Under the pieces are notes generated by a model. The model was not told the DNA's origin. It made no database searches and saw nothing but the letters and a program-made list of their open reading frames with translations. Shown piece by piece: positions 32,919 through 40,260 of a stretch of DNA of 64,000 bases. A program made the position numbers and the translations under genes. The DNA is from JAQGMJ01 sp036498945. GTDB lineage: Bacteria; Pseudomonadota; Gammaproteobacteria; Burkholderiales; JAEUOS01. The first letter of the stretch is position 1. Every line of letters starts with the position of its first letter. The stretch covers positions 38,641 through 102,640 of the forward strand of contig DASYEQ010000116.1 in NCBI GenBank assembly GCA_036498945.1. The letters run 5' to 3'.

Positions 32919-34397
32919 ATGGAGCCGGTGAGCGCAGCGGTGAGGGAAGCCGGGGACGATGCCGGGCCGGGCGCGATCGCCCCCTTCGCCGCGCCGGAGG
33001 CGCCGGCACCCGCCCGGGCGGCCTTCACCTTGCGCGGGCAGTTGCTGCGCTGGCTGCTGGTGCCGTTGTCGCTGATTTTCCTGATCGACGTCGCCGGCAG
33101 CTATTACTTCGCCAGCAAGCTGGCGGACCGGGTCTACGACGGCGAGCTGATGGAAATCGCGCGCGAACTCGGCCTGCACGTGCGGCACAACGGCGGCGGC
33201 TATGTGTGGGACCTGGAGACCGATGCCGAGCGCACGCTTCTGCTGGACCAGGTGGACCAGGTGTCGTACACGGTGTTCGGCCCCGACGGCCGCGCGCTGG
33301 CGGGCGACCCGCAGGTGGCGCGCCATCCGCTGCCGCGCCAGGCGGCCACCGCCTTTTTCGACGGCGAGCAGAACGGCGAGGCGGTGCGCTACGCGGTGCT
33401 GCGGGTGAGTCCGTCAGGGGCACCGGCCGGGGCGGTGACGGTGCAGGTGGTGGAGACCATGGGTAAGCGCAACAACCTGGTACGCGAGATGTTTTTCGAC
33501 ATCACGCTGCCGCAGTTGCTGCTGATCCTGATCACCGGGGTGCTGGTGTATTTCGGCGTGGCGCGCGGGCTGGCGCCGCTGGACCGGTTGCGGGCGGCGG
33601 TGGCGGCGCGCTCGCACCTGGATTTGAGCCCGGTGCCGCCGCACGAAGCACCGGGAGAAGTGCATCCGCTGCTTTCCTCGGTCAACGACCTGATGGCGCG
33701 CTTGAACGAAGTGCTGACCTTCCAGAACCGTTTCATCGCCGATGCGGCGCATCAGTTGCGCACTCCTGTCGCCGGTCTCAAGGCACACATCGAACTGGCG
33801 CTGCGCGAAGAGGAGCCGCAGGAGATCAAGCGCGCGCTGGCGCATCTGTATACGGGCGTGCAGCGCATGTCGCACCTGGTGGCGCAATTGCTTTCGCTGG
33901 CGCGCAATGAGCCCAACACGGTGAACAAGCTGGCGCTGATTCCGCTGGACCTGAACAAGCTGGCCTTCGACGTGACGATGGAGTGGGTCCCGGAGGCGTA
34001 CCGCCGGGACATCGACCTGGGTTTCGACGATGCCGAGAAGCACGTGATGATCGGCGGCGACGCGATGCGCCTGACTGAACTGTTGAACAACCTGCTGGAC
34101 AACGCGATCCGCTACAGTCAGCACGGCGGGCGCGTGACGGTGCGGGTGGCGCAGGAGCCGACGCCGCGCGTTTCCATCTCGGATGACGGGCCGAGCATTC
34201 CGGTGGAGGAACGCCAGCGCGTGTTCGAGCGCTTTCACCGGCTGCTCGGCAGCCACACCGACGGCAGCGGCCTGGGGCTGGCGATCGTGCGTGAAATCGC
34301 CAGCCTGCATCGCGCCGAGATTTCGCTGGACGACGATATCGATGGCGTCGGCAACGTGTTCACGGTGGCCTTCCCCGGCCTGGCGGTATCGATCTGA
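32919..34397 (+). CDS. Sensor histidine kinase with 2CSK_N-type periplasmic domain (TctE-like)
   Basis: A 492-residue membrane kinase. A 40-residue Pro/Ala-rich cytoplasmic start is followed by the first membrane helix (about 41-65), a periplasmic 2CSK_N-like sensory domain (about 66-195, with SYYFASKLADRVYDGELMEIAREL), the second helix (about 196-216) and a HAMP-like linker. The HisKA domain has H278 in DAAHQLRTPVAGLK; the ATPase domain has NNLLDNAIRYS, DDGPSIP (Asp kept, second Gly of G1 lost) and GSGLGLAIVREI. The 2CSK_N family includes TctE, which senses tricarboxylates. Partner of the regulator at 32207. Confidence 0.92.
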   Translation: MEPVSAAVREAGDDAGPGAIAPFAAPEAPAPARAAFTLRGQLLRWLLVPLSLIFLIDVAGSYYFASKLADRVYDGELMEIARELGLHVRHNGGGYVWDLETDAERTLLLDQVDQVSYTVFGPDGRALAGDPQVARHPLPRQAATAFFDGEQNGEAVRYAVLRVSPSGAPAGAVTVQVVETMGKRNNLVREMFFDITLPQLLLILITGVLVYFGVARGLAPLDRLRAAVAARSHLDLSPVPPHEAPGEVHPLLSSVNDLMARLNEVLTFQNRFIADAAHQLRTPVAGLKAHIELALREEEPQEIKRALAHLYTGVQRMSHLVAQLLSLARNEPNTVNKLALIPLDLNKLAFDVTMEWVPEAYRRDIDLGFDDAEKHVMIGGDAMRLTELLNNLLDNAIRYSQHGGRVTVRVAQEPTPRVSISDDGPSIPVEERQRVFERFHRLLGSHTDGSGLGLAIVREIASLHRAEISLDDDIDGVGNVFTVAFPGLAVSI

Positions 34398-34517
34398 GGG
34401 GTGGAAGCCCTGCCGGCTTCCTTACAGCGCCCGTCGGGAACGCCCGGGGGGCTGCCGCCATGCGGTGCGCATGATGCACTGCAACCTCGGCGTACAGCGC
34501 CCCGCGCGGACACAATC

Positions 34518-34615
34518 GTAAGCTTCCCGTAATGCTCGGGAAAGCCGCCCGTAATGTTTGCGACAGGCGGCCGTAAAGCTTGCGACAGGGAAGGGTAATC
34601 GCCGCCGGCTAGCAT
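34518..34615 (+). promoter_or_regulatory. 11-bp phased GTAA direct-repeat array and promoter of terC
   Basis: GTAA starts at 34518, 34529, 34551, 34573 and 34595, spacings of 11, 22, 22 and 22 bp. At the skipped half-steps (34540, 34562, 34584) GAAA, GACA and GACA occur. The last two 22-bp units share the core GTAANGNTTGCGACAGG almost exactly. A -10-like TAGCAT lies at 34610-34615, 15 bp from the last GTAA, and no good -35 is present. This is the geometry of an OmpR/PhoB-type activator site replacing the -35. The regulator gene at 32207 is the obvious candidate, but this is not proven. Confidence 0.6.
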
Positions 34616-34651
34616 CCTCGGACCGTCATTAAAACCCGAGGAGACAACATA

Positions 34652-35398
34652 ATGTTCGAATCCCTGTCCAATCCGGACACCTGGGCCGCGCTGTTCAAGA
34701 TCGCGGTCATCAACGTGGTGCTGTCCGGTGACAACGCCGTGGTGATCGCCATGGCCTGCCGTTCGCTGGAACCGAAGCAGCAGCGCAATGCCTTCCTGGT
34801 GGGCGCCGGCGGCATCGTCGTGCTGCTCACCGTGTTCACGGTGTTCGCCGCCTGGCTGATGGATCTTTCCTACATCCAGGTGATCGGCAGCGTGCTGCTG
34901 GTGTGGATCGGCATCAAGCTGCTGATCCCCGAGGACGAGGGTGACGACATCGAAGGCAGCAGCAACTTCTGGTCGGCGGTAAAGACCATCATCATCGCCG
35001 ACATGGTGATGAGCCTGGACAACGTGCTGGGCATGGCCGGCGCCGCCAAGGGCCACCTGGGCATGCTGATCGTGGGCCTGGTGATCACGATGCCGCTGAT
35101 CCTGTTCGGCTCGGCGCTGCTGATGAAGCTGATGGAGCGCTTTCCCGTCGTGGTGCTGGGTGGCGCGGCGCTGCTCGGCTGGGTGGCGGGCGAGATGGCG
35201 GTGGGCGACCACGCCTTCAAGACCTACTTCGAGGCGCATGAACACATGAAGGACATCCTCGAGTGGGTGGTGCCGATCGCCGGCCTGCTGGTCGTGGTGG
35301 TGACCGGCAAGGTGCTGGGCTATAGCAAAACGAAGGAGGCAAAGGCGCTGCACCAGGCCGGGGCCGTGGCCGAATCGGCGGAGCGGGCCGGCTCCTGA
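34652..35398 (+). CDS. TerC/Alx-family integral membrane protein
   Basis: A 248-residue protein with about seven membrane helices and the two conserved acidic motifs of the family: VVLSGDNAVVIAMA and DMVMSLDNVLGMAGAA. TerC/Alx/YkoY members are linked to manganese export and to metalation of secreted proteins. An acidic loop PEDEGDDIEGSS lies between helices 3 and 4. A strong GAGGAGA site precedes the ATG. It is followed by a universal stress protein gene 36 bp downstream. The upstream region was inspected for a yybP-ykoY Mn riboswitch and did not fit; a phased GTAA array is there instead. Confidence 0.92.
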   Translation: MFESLSNPDTWAALFKIAVINVVLSGDNAVVIAMACRSLEPKQQRNAFLVGAGGIVVLLTVFTVFAAWLMDLSYIQVIGSVLLVWIGIKLLIPEDEGDDIEGSSNFWSAVKTIIIADMVMSLDNVLGMAGAAKGHLGMLIVGLVITMPLILFGSALLMKLMERFPVVVLGGAALLGWVAGEMAVGDHAFKTYFEAHEHMKDILEWVVPIAGLLVVVVTGKVLGYSKTKEAKALHQAGAVAESAERAGS

Positions 35399-35434
35399 AC
35401 AACAACACAATAAACAGGAACGGAGGACGCTGAG

Positions 35435-35872
35435 ATGGCGAATGTCGCCGTACCCGTGCAGGACGAGCGGGAGGTCGACTGGGCGGTGGAACAGGCTGTC
35501 AAGCTGTTCCGCTTCCACCAGGCGCGCATCCATCTGCTGAACGTGCAGCACCCGTTGCCGCGTCACGTCTCGCGCTTCTTCTCGGGCGCCGACCTGCAGG
35601 AATTCCACCAGGAAAGCGGCATGCGCGTGCTGCAGCCGGCGATCCGGAAGCTGACCGAGGCGGAAGTGGCCTTCAAGGTGCACCTGCTGGTGGGCCACGA
35701 GGCGGAGACCATCGTGCACTTCGCCGAGGAGTATGGGTGCACGCGCATCGTGATGGAAGACAAACCCGAGGGCCTGCTTTCCGCGCTGGGGCTGGGCGCG
35801 GTCAACAGTCAGGTGAGTCACCTGCTCAGCGCGCGCAACCTCAGCGTGGCGATGGGCGCAGTACAGATATAA
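35435..35872 (+). CDS. Universal stress protein (UspA family)
   Basis: A 145-residue single-domain Usp. The N-terminal strand ANVAVPVQD is followed by REVDWAVEQAVKLFRFH and the C-terminal segment RIVMEDKPEGLLSALGLGAVNSQVSHLL. The usual ATP-binding G-2x-G-9x-G(S/T) motif is altered, so it may be a non-ATP-binding Usp. GGAGG lies upstream of the ATG at 35435. It is probably co-transcribed with terC and ends before a strong hairpin terminator. Confidence 0.87.
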   Translation: MANVAVPVQDEREVDWAVEQAVKLFRFHQARIHLLNVQHPLPRHVSRFFSGADLQEFHQESGMRVLQPAIRKLTEAEVAFKVHLLVGHEAETIVHFAEEYGCTRIVMEDKPEGLLSALGLGAVNSQVSHLLSARNLSVAMGAVQI

Positions 35873-35887
35873 CGCAGCCTTACCGTC

Positions 35888-35935
35888 GAAAGCGCGCGGT
35901 CCGCGGAAGCGGTTCGCGCGCTTTCATATTCGCTT
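35888..35935. terminator. Terminator after the terC-usp transcript
   Basis: An 11-bp perfect stem GAAAGCGCGCG / CGCGCGCTTTC with an inner GC-rich stem, starting 16 bp after the usp stop. The downstream TCATATT is a weak T-tract on the plus strand; the A run on the left arm means it may act in both directions. Confidence 0.6.
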
Positions 35936-36031
35936 CCACGCGACGCGCCGGCTGTGGGAAGGCGCCGACAGGCGCATGCGTACCGCCCTACTCGCGAATC
36001 GGCCGGGCCGCCGGATAGCCGCCCGCAAGGG

Positions 36032-36062
36032 CCTTGTCCAATGAACACATCTGGACAAGGAG
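36032..36062 (+). promoter_or_regulatory. Stem-loop occluding the ribosome site of the lipoprotein at 36069
   Basis: A perfect 9-bp stem CCTTGTCCA / TGGACAAGG (36032-36040 and 36052-36060, 11-nt loop). The right arm contains most of the only good Shine-Dalgarno sequence, AAGGAG (36058-36062 plus the preceding A), 6 nt before the ATG. In RNA form it could mask the site, as in RNA thermometers or protein-controlled leaders. Prediction from sequence only. Confidence 0.55.
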
Positions 36063-36068
36063 CACGCC

Positions 36069-36215
36069 ATGAAAAGCCTCATCACATTGTTGATGGCGAC
36101 ACTCGTCGCCGCCCTCACCGGCTGCGCGGTTTACACACCCGGCCCGCCCGCCGGCGTGAGCGTCACCTACTACGACGCCCACCCCTATCACCATCATCAC
36201 GACCATCGCTGGTAG
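36069..36215 (+). CDS. Tiny His-rich lipoprotein
   Basis: A 48-residue predicted lipoprotein: MKSLITLLMATLVAALTGC (lipobox LTGC), then AVYTPGPPAGVSVTYYDAHPYHHHHDHRW. The mature chain is only 30 residues with seven His, and ends in Trp like the lipoprotein at 30019. Its ribosome site AAGGAG is embedded in a stem-loop. The small size means many annotation pipelines would miss it. The three related lipoproteins (30019, 36069, 36341) all lie within 6.5 kb. Surface or periplasmic metal binding is a reasonable but untested idea. Confidence 0.75.
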   Translation: MKSLITLLMATLVAALTGCAVYTPGPPAGVSVTYYDAHPYHHHHDHRW

Positions 36216-36226
36216 GCGACACCCAG

Positions 36227-36264
36227 GCGTAACAAGTCCGTAACAACGTTACGGCCTGTTACGC
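36227..36264. promoter_or_regulatory. CGTAAC repeat/dyad between two tiny lipoprotein genes
   Basis: CGTAAC occurs at 36228 and 36239 (11-bp step) on the plus strand and at 36253 and 36263 on the minus strand (10-bp step), giving nested arms GCGTAAC...GTTACGC and CCGTAAC-AAC-GTTACGG. It could be a regulator-binding site related to the terC array, or simply a terminator hairpin of the first lipoprotein gene (it is followed by TTTCG). Both readings are open. Confidence 0.5.
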
Positions 36265-36340
36265 TTTCGCCGCAGCTACCGGTCGGCTTCGCGTGTCCAA
36301 CAAGCGTTAATCAGACAGCTTGTCACGCATGGAGATCATC

Positions 36341-36448
36341 ATGAAACGTTTGCTCGTTCTCGCCCTTGTCGCTGCCACCCTGGGTGGTTGCGCGGTATAC
36401 GTACCGGGCCCGCATCCGTATTACCATCATCACTACTATCGCTACTAA
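36341..36448 (+). CDS. Tiny His/Tyr-rich lipoprotein
   Basis: A 35-residue predicted lipoprotein, among the smallest possible: MKRLLVLALVAATLGGC (lipobox LGGC), then AVYVPGPHPYYHHHYYRY, an 18-residue tail of mainly His and Tyr. It is homologous to the protein at 36069 (GCAVYxPGP shared). GGAG lies 8-10 nt upstream of the ATG at 36341. Its stop codon overlaps the stop codon of the convergent PH-domain gene (TAA at 36446, TAG on the other strand at 36445-36447). Confidence 0.72.
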   Translation: MKRLLVLALVAATLGGCAVYVPGPHPYYHHHYYRY

Positions 36449-37041
36449 AAACCGGCGAAGGCTTCTTCCTGCGCCTGGCGGATCATGCGATAGACGGTGC
36501 GCGCGTTCCTGATGTGCTCGAACGCGCGCTCGACCACGAAGCCCGGCCAGGCGGCGAAGGGGTGACGGCGGCGCGCGGGCGCATCCGCGCTGTCGAAGGT
36601 GATGGTGCCGCGCTCGCCCTGCTCGGTCAACGTGACGTCGGGCAGCAGGCGTAGCGGCAGCGACTTCACCTCGCGGCGCCGCAGCCCGCTGATGATGATC
36701 ACGCGCTGGTTGGTCAGCGCGTAGCGCGTGCGGGTACGCCGCCACGCGTCCACGAGAAAGCGGCCGGCCACCATGTAGAGGCCGATGGCGACAAAGGGGA
36801 TGCCCCAGAGCACCATGACGTCCCGCATGCCGTCGGCCTGCGTGGATGCGTGGATGCGGACGACGCTGCTTTCCCAGAAGATGGCGAAGCCGCACCACAT
36901 CACGCTGAAGGGGATCTGATAAAGGTCGGAGGCACGCAGCATGAAGCCCGCGGGCGGTCGCCCGGACCAGAGCAGGTGCTCGCCGGGCGCGAACTCGCAC
37001 AAGGCTTCGTCGCGATGCATGCGCAGGATGGCGTTTTCCAT
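36445..37041 (-). CDS. Membrane protein with bacterial PH-like domain
   Basis: A 198-residue protein. Its start (about residues 14-34, CEFAPGEHLLWSGRPPAGFML) is typical of bacterial PH-domain membrane proteins. Two membrane helices follow (about 40-60 and 75-97), then a PH-like beta domain, RTRTRYALTNQRVIIISGLRRREVKSLPL. The ATG at 37041 has AGGAGA upstream; the longer frame adds an unrelated basic stretch from the flotillin-gene spacer. It is 76 bp downstream of the flotillin-like gene on the same strand, so the two may act together at the membrane. Confidence 0.82.
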   Translation of the reverse strand: MENAILRMHRDEALCEFAPGEHLLWSGRPPAGFMLRASDLYQIPFSVMWCGFAIFWESSVVRIHASTQADGMRDVMVLWGIPFVAIGLYMVAGRFLVDAWRRTRTRYALTNQRVIIISGLRRREVKSLPLRLLPDVTLTEQGERGTITFDSADAPARRRHPFAAWPGFVVERAFEHIRNARTVYRMIRQAQEEAFAGF

Positions 37042-37117
37042 ATTGTTCTCCTTGCAATCCGATTGAATATCGGGACGGCGCCGGCCGCGCGTGATGCGCG
37101 GCCGGCCTGCCCGTTTC

Positions 37118-39103
37118 CTAGTCCTGGCTGTGCCCGACGCGACGCGCAATCGGGTTGCGGTCGGCCAGCATCATCGCCAGCATGGTCTCGACCATCGAAC
37201 CACTGGCGCCGCCTTCCTTGCCACCGCCGACGGTGATGCTTGGCACCAGCGGCAGCTTGGCGTGCTCGATCGCCTCGGCAAAGCGCATCAGCACCTGGCT
37301 GTTGAGCTGGTACTGTGGGCCGCCATAGGCCTCGACCTTCTTGGTCGTCGCTTCCGCCTCGGCCAGGCCGGTGGCGCGGATACGGTCCGCATCCGCCATG
37401 CCTACTGCGCGAATACGCTCCGCATCGCCATTACCTTCCACACGCACGCGGTCGGCATTCGCCTTGGCGGTCACCTGGATCGTTTCGGCTTCCTGGCGCG
37501 CTTGCGCGAGTTTCGCCTTGCCCTCGTTCTCGCGCACCTGGATCGACAACTGCGACTCGGTGATGTGCGCCTGTTGCTGCGCCAGCGCCTGTTTCTCGCG
37601 CAGCGTGCGCTCCTGGGTCGCGGCGATCTCCTGCAGCTTGTAGGTCTCAACCTGCTCCACCGCGATCTGGCGATTGCGCAATTGCATCAGGATCTGCTCG
37701 ATGCCACCGCCCTGCCCGCCCTCGGGCCCGCTGGCGCGCGGCGTGCCGATCAGCACCTCCTGCAATTCGAGGTTATAGCCGGCGAACTTCGCCCGCATCT
37801 CCTCCAGCGAGAGATTCTGGATTTCGCTGCGCTCCTGCAGCAGCTCGATCAGAGTCTTGGTCTGTGCGATGTTCTTGAAGAAGGCCGAGACCATCGGGTC
37901 GAGCGTCTGCTCGACCAGGCGCTTGATGTCGCCGAAGCGCTGTACCACCAGCGGCGCTTTCATGTAGTCGATATGCACCACCACCGACAGCGGCAGCGTG
38001 GGCTCGAACGCGTCCTTGGTAATCAATGAAACTTCGGACAGATTTTCATCCAGGCGATGCGGCCCGGTCGCCTCCTTCAGCCACTTGAGGACGAAGTTGG
38101 TGGTGGGCACCACGATCACCTTGCCGGCATAAGTATTGAAGGCATATTTGCCGGGGAGCATCGGCCTGTTCCACACGCCGCGGGTACCGGGCTCGACCAG
38201 CTCGCCGTGGCGATAGGCGTCGCCACTCATGTCCGCGCCGTAGCGCCCGGTGTACGACACCACCACGCCTACGGTGCCGACCTCGATCACTGTCTTTTTC
38301 ACCAGTTCGACGGTGGCGAACAGGCGGTTGATGTAGTACGAACCATCCACCAGCACCTGGTACTGGCGGCCGCGAAAGCCGGCGGCGCGCAGGAACTTCT
38401 CTGGGTCCTGGAAGTTGTTGTGGAACAGCTCGGTGCGGCGCGCGTCATTGCCTACCGCCGGCGCGATGATCTCGCCGTCCGGCAGCGCCGGGCCGTCATG
38501 CACGGTAACCACCCCGATCACGTCGTCCGCATCCTTGATCACCACCGGCTCGAAGCCATGGCGCGAGTCGATCAGCTGGCCCATCTGCTCGATCACCCCC
38601 TCGTCGGAAGACTCCAGCTTGATCGCATAGCGGCGCTCGCGCGTCAGCACGATGAACTGCGCCAGGTTGATCGCATAGGTGCCCTCGCGCAGGATCTTGC
38701 GCTGCGGACCTTTCTGACCGCCGGCATCGAGAAACGCGCGTACGTCCTGGAAGTCGAGCGCTTTTTCGTTCGCAGCCAGCGTCTGCGTCGGCGGCAGCGC
38801 CGCCCCGTCGCGGGCAAATACATAGCCGATCTGCCCTTGCGGAATGGTTACCAGCGGCACCCGATGCACCAGATACTGGAAGGGCAGGAAAAAGTGAAAG
38901 CCGCCGCGCAGCACATCAGGCGCATAACCGGCTTCGCCGTTCAGCGCAATCAGGCCGCTCTGGATGGAGCCGCCCGCGCTCCACAACTTCTCCTGCACGC
39001 CCAGGCGGTCGTTCGGAATGTAGCGAATCATGCCGCTGATGAAGGCAAACAACACAAACCCCGCGGCACCGATCAAACAATAGGCCCACACGGTCAGTCC
39101 CAT
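37118..39103 (-). CDS. SPFH/band-7 (flotillin-like) membrane protein
   Basis: A 661-residue protein. An N-terminal membrane helix (MGLTVWAYCLIGAAGFVLFAFISGM) is followed by an SPFH/band-7 core (about 270-470, TVELVKKTVIEVGTVGVVVSYTGRYG). Next is a long Ala/Glu/Gln coiled coil (about 520-610, YKLQEIAATQERTLREKQALAQQQA) with RAVGMADADRIRATGLAEAEA repeats typical of flotillins, and a short Gly-rich tail. It is longer than classic flotillins because of an extra domain between the helix and the SPFH core (about 40-250). Flotillins organise membrane microdomains. The start at 39103 begins the helix. Confidence 0.87.
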   Translation of the reverse strand: MGLTVWAYCLIGAAGFVLFAFISGMIRYIPNDRLGVQEKLWSAGGSIQSGLIALNGEAGYAPDVLRGGFHFFLPFQYLVHRVPLVTIPQGQIGYVFARDGAALPPTQTLAANEKALDFQDVRAFLDAGGQKGPQRKILREGTYAINLAQFIVLTRERRYAIKLESSDEGVIEQMGQLIDSRHGFEPVVIKDADDVIGVVTVHDGPALPDGEIIAPAVGNDARRTELFHNNFQDPEKFLRAAGFRGRQYQVLVDGSYYINRLFATVELVKKTVIEVGTVGVVVSYTGRYGADMSGDAYRHGELVEPGTRGVWNRPMLPGKYAFNTYAGKVIVVPTTNFVLKWLKEATGPHRLDENLSEVSLITKDAFEPTLPLSVVVHIDYMKAPLVVQRFGDIKRLVEQTLDPMVSAFFKNIAQTKTLIELLQERSEIQNLSLEEMRAKFAGYNLELQEVLIGTPRASGPEGGQGGGIEQILMQLRNRQIAVEQVETYKLQEIAATQERTLREKQALAQQQAHITESQLSIQVRENEGKAKLAQARQEAETIQVTAKANADRVRVEGNGDAERIRAVGMADADRIRATGLAEAEATTKKVEAYGGPQYQLNSQVLMRFAEAIEHAKLPLVPSITVGGGKEGGASGSMVETMLAMMLADRNPIARRVGHSQD

Positions 39104-39322
39104 GATGAAACTCCCCAATAAGAAGAAAGATTTGAAGTGATGCCGCGGCCCCGGGGCGGCGGGAGATTCGCGCTGTGTCCAGAGCCGTGCGGTGCGCGGA
39201 CAGTGCGGGCGAACGAATCCCCGGGCCGGTCTTGCCCGGACCGGCCTCAAGTCATTCGGGGAATCAGGTGCGCACGCTGCCGTGACGCGCGCCGCGCGGA
39301 TGCCGCGCAGCGCAGGGCGAGA

Positions 39323-39529
39323 TCACCGCCGTCGGCCGCGGAACTCGCTGGGCAGGTCGTGACCGTAGAAGATCACTTGCGAATCACGGAAGGGATGGGT
39401 GCGCCAAGGACGGCGCACGCAGCGGACACGGCGCGCAAGGCAGCGCTTGGAAGATCGCACGCCTGCGCGGGGTGCGGGGGTGGGCCGAGGGTCGCTCCGG
39501 CCGGAGAGGAAATTCTTGTTGTTCGACAT
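39323..39529 (-). CDS. Doubtful small basic protein
   Basis: An ORF of 68 residues beginning MSNNKNFLSGRSDPRP, strongly basic, with no family recognised. It is the only ORF in the 39.1-40.2 kb stretch that starts plausibly, but it has no clear ribosome site and may be chance coding in GC-rich DNA. Kept at low confidence. Confidence 0.22.
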   Translation of the reverse strand: MSNNKNFLSGRSDPRPTPAPRAGVRSSKRCLARRVRCVRRPWRTHPFRDSQVIFYGHDLPSEFRGRRR

Positions 39530-39633
39530 TGTGGGCGCTCTGCCAGCCGCCAATTTCTTGTCAGACTAAACGGTTTGCTTTATCTCTTGACCAGCGTCGC
39601 CTTGTGGGCCCCGCCGGCTTTATGTCGCATCAA

Positions 39634-39655
39634 TAATTAATCACTTACTTAATTA
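39634..39655. promoter_or_regulatory. A+T-rich palindrome TAATTAA-N8-TTAATTA
   Basis: Perfect 7-bp arms (39634-39640 and 39649-39655) in a locally very A+T-rich patch that stands out from the GC-rich chromosome. It resembles a binding site for a dimeric regulator. No gene starts close by on the plus strand; the weak ORF at 39529 is on the other strand. Confidence 0.4.
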
Positions 39656-39808
39656 GAGTACGCCGGCCGCAATAAATTGCAAGATCAGCCGACGAACGGT
39701 TGTTTGTGCGCCGGGCGACCCGGGGCGCGCGTTTTGCCGTCCCAGCGACGAAGCCCCTTGCCAGACTCAGCGCGCGCCCGGCGCCAACTTGCGGATTTTC
39801 ATGTCTGG

Positions 39809-39843
39809 CTGAGAAATTGCCGATGGAGCATCCAATTTCTCAG
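39809..39843. repeat. Perfect 11-bp inverted repeat in the gene-free region
   Basis: CTGAGAAATTG (39809-39819) and CAATTTCTCAG (39833-39843) are exact inverse complements around a 13-nt spacer. It has no T-tract, so it is not a normal terminator. The whole span from 39104 to 40260 holds no confident gene, only this repeat, the palindrome at 39634 and the terminator at 40084. Confidence 0.5.
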
Positions 39844-40083
39844 GTAAGCGAGTACAAACTCTCAATTTTATTTCGTGAAATCAGTCATTTACCAACTCGA
39901 TCTCCGGGAATTCGCCCGAGTTCCTCTATCCCATTGTCCTAGTGCAAATTCGTACAACAGGTGACTTTGTTGCTTTTTCGCACTCCGCTTTCGTGCAAAA
40001 GTCGCGCCCACCGGGTTTATATGCTTAAGTTGGATCCCAGTAGTCGCGCCTGGCGGTGTAATTTGTTATCATGAAGAGCTAAA

Positions 40084-40107
40084 CCGCTGTTTTCAGCGGT
40101 CTTTTTG
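40084..40107 (+). terminator. Orphan rho-independent terminator upstream of the aminotransferase gene
   Basis: CCGCTG, loop TTTT, CAGCGG, followed by TCTTTTTG. A clear plus-strand terminator with no coding gene before it for more than 1 kb. It ends about 155 bp before the aminotransferase start, so it either ends a small RNA from the 39.9-40.08 kb region or is a leader attenuator. Confidence 0.75.
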
Positions 40108-40260
40108 TTGCCCGCCGCTAAGCCGCCTGAACCCAGGGCGCGCCCGATCAACAGGGTAAGCGGGCTGGCCGGCGCTTTTCGAAGTTGAATCAAAAGACGA
40201 TTGAATGCGCACAGGCCTGGGGCAGATTTCTTCGCTTTTCGCCAGCACACAGGACCGATC

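Noticed and set aside
34398..34651. yybP-ykoY manganese riboswitch upstream of terC
   Set aside because: TerC/Alx genes often have one, but the conserved aptamer segments were not seen; the region is instead a phased GTAA repeat array.
36227..36264. Calling the CGTAAC dyad simply a terminator
   Set aside because: It could be one, but the T-tract is only three bases and the repeats match spacing of motifs at 29914 and 34518, so it was kept as a regulatory candidate with both readings stated.
39700..39942. 80-codon plus-strand ORF in the gene-free region
   Set aside because: No ribosome site, no recognisable family, and it runs through an inverted repeat.
39104..40260. Glycine riboswitch ahead of the glyoxylate aminotransferase
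   Set aside because: The conserved glycine aptamer motifs were not found; only an orphan terminator is present.
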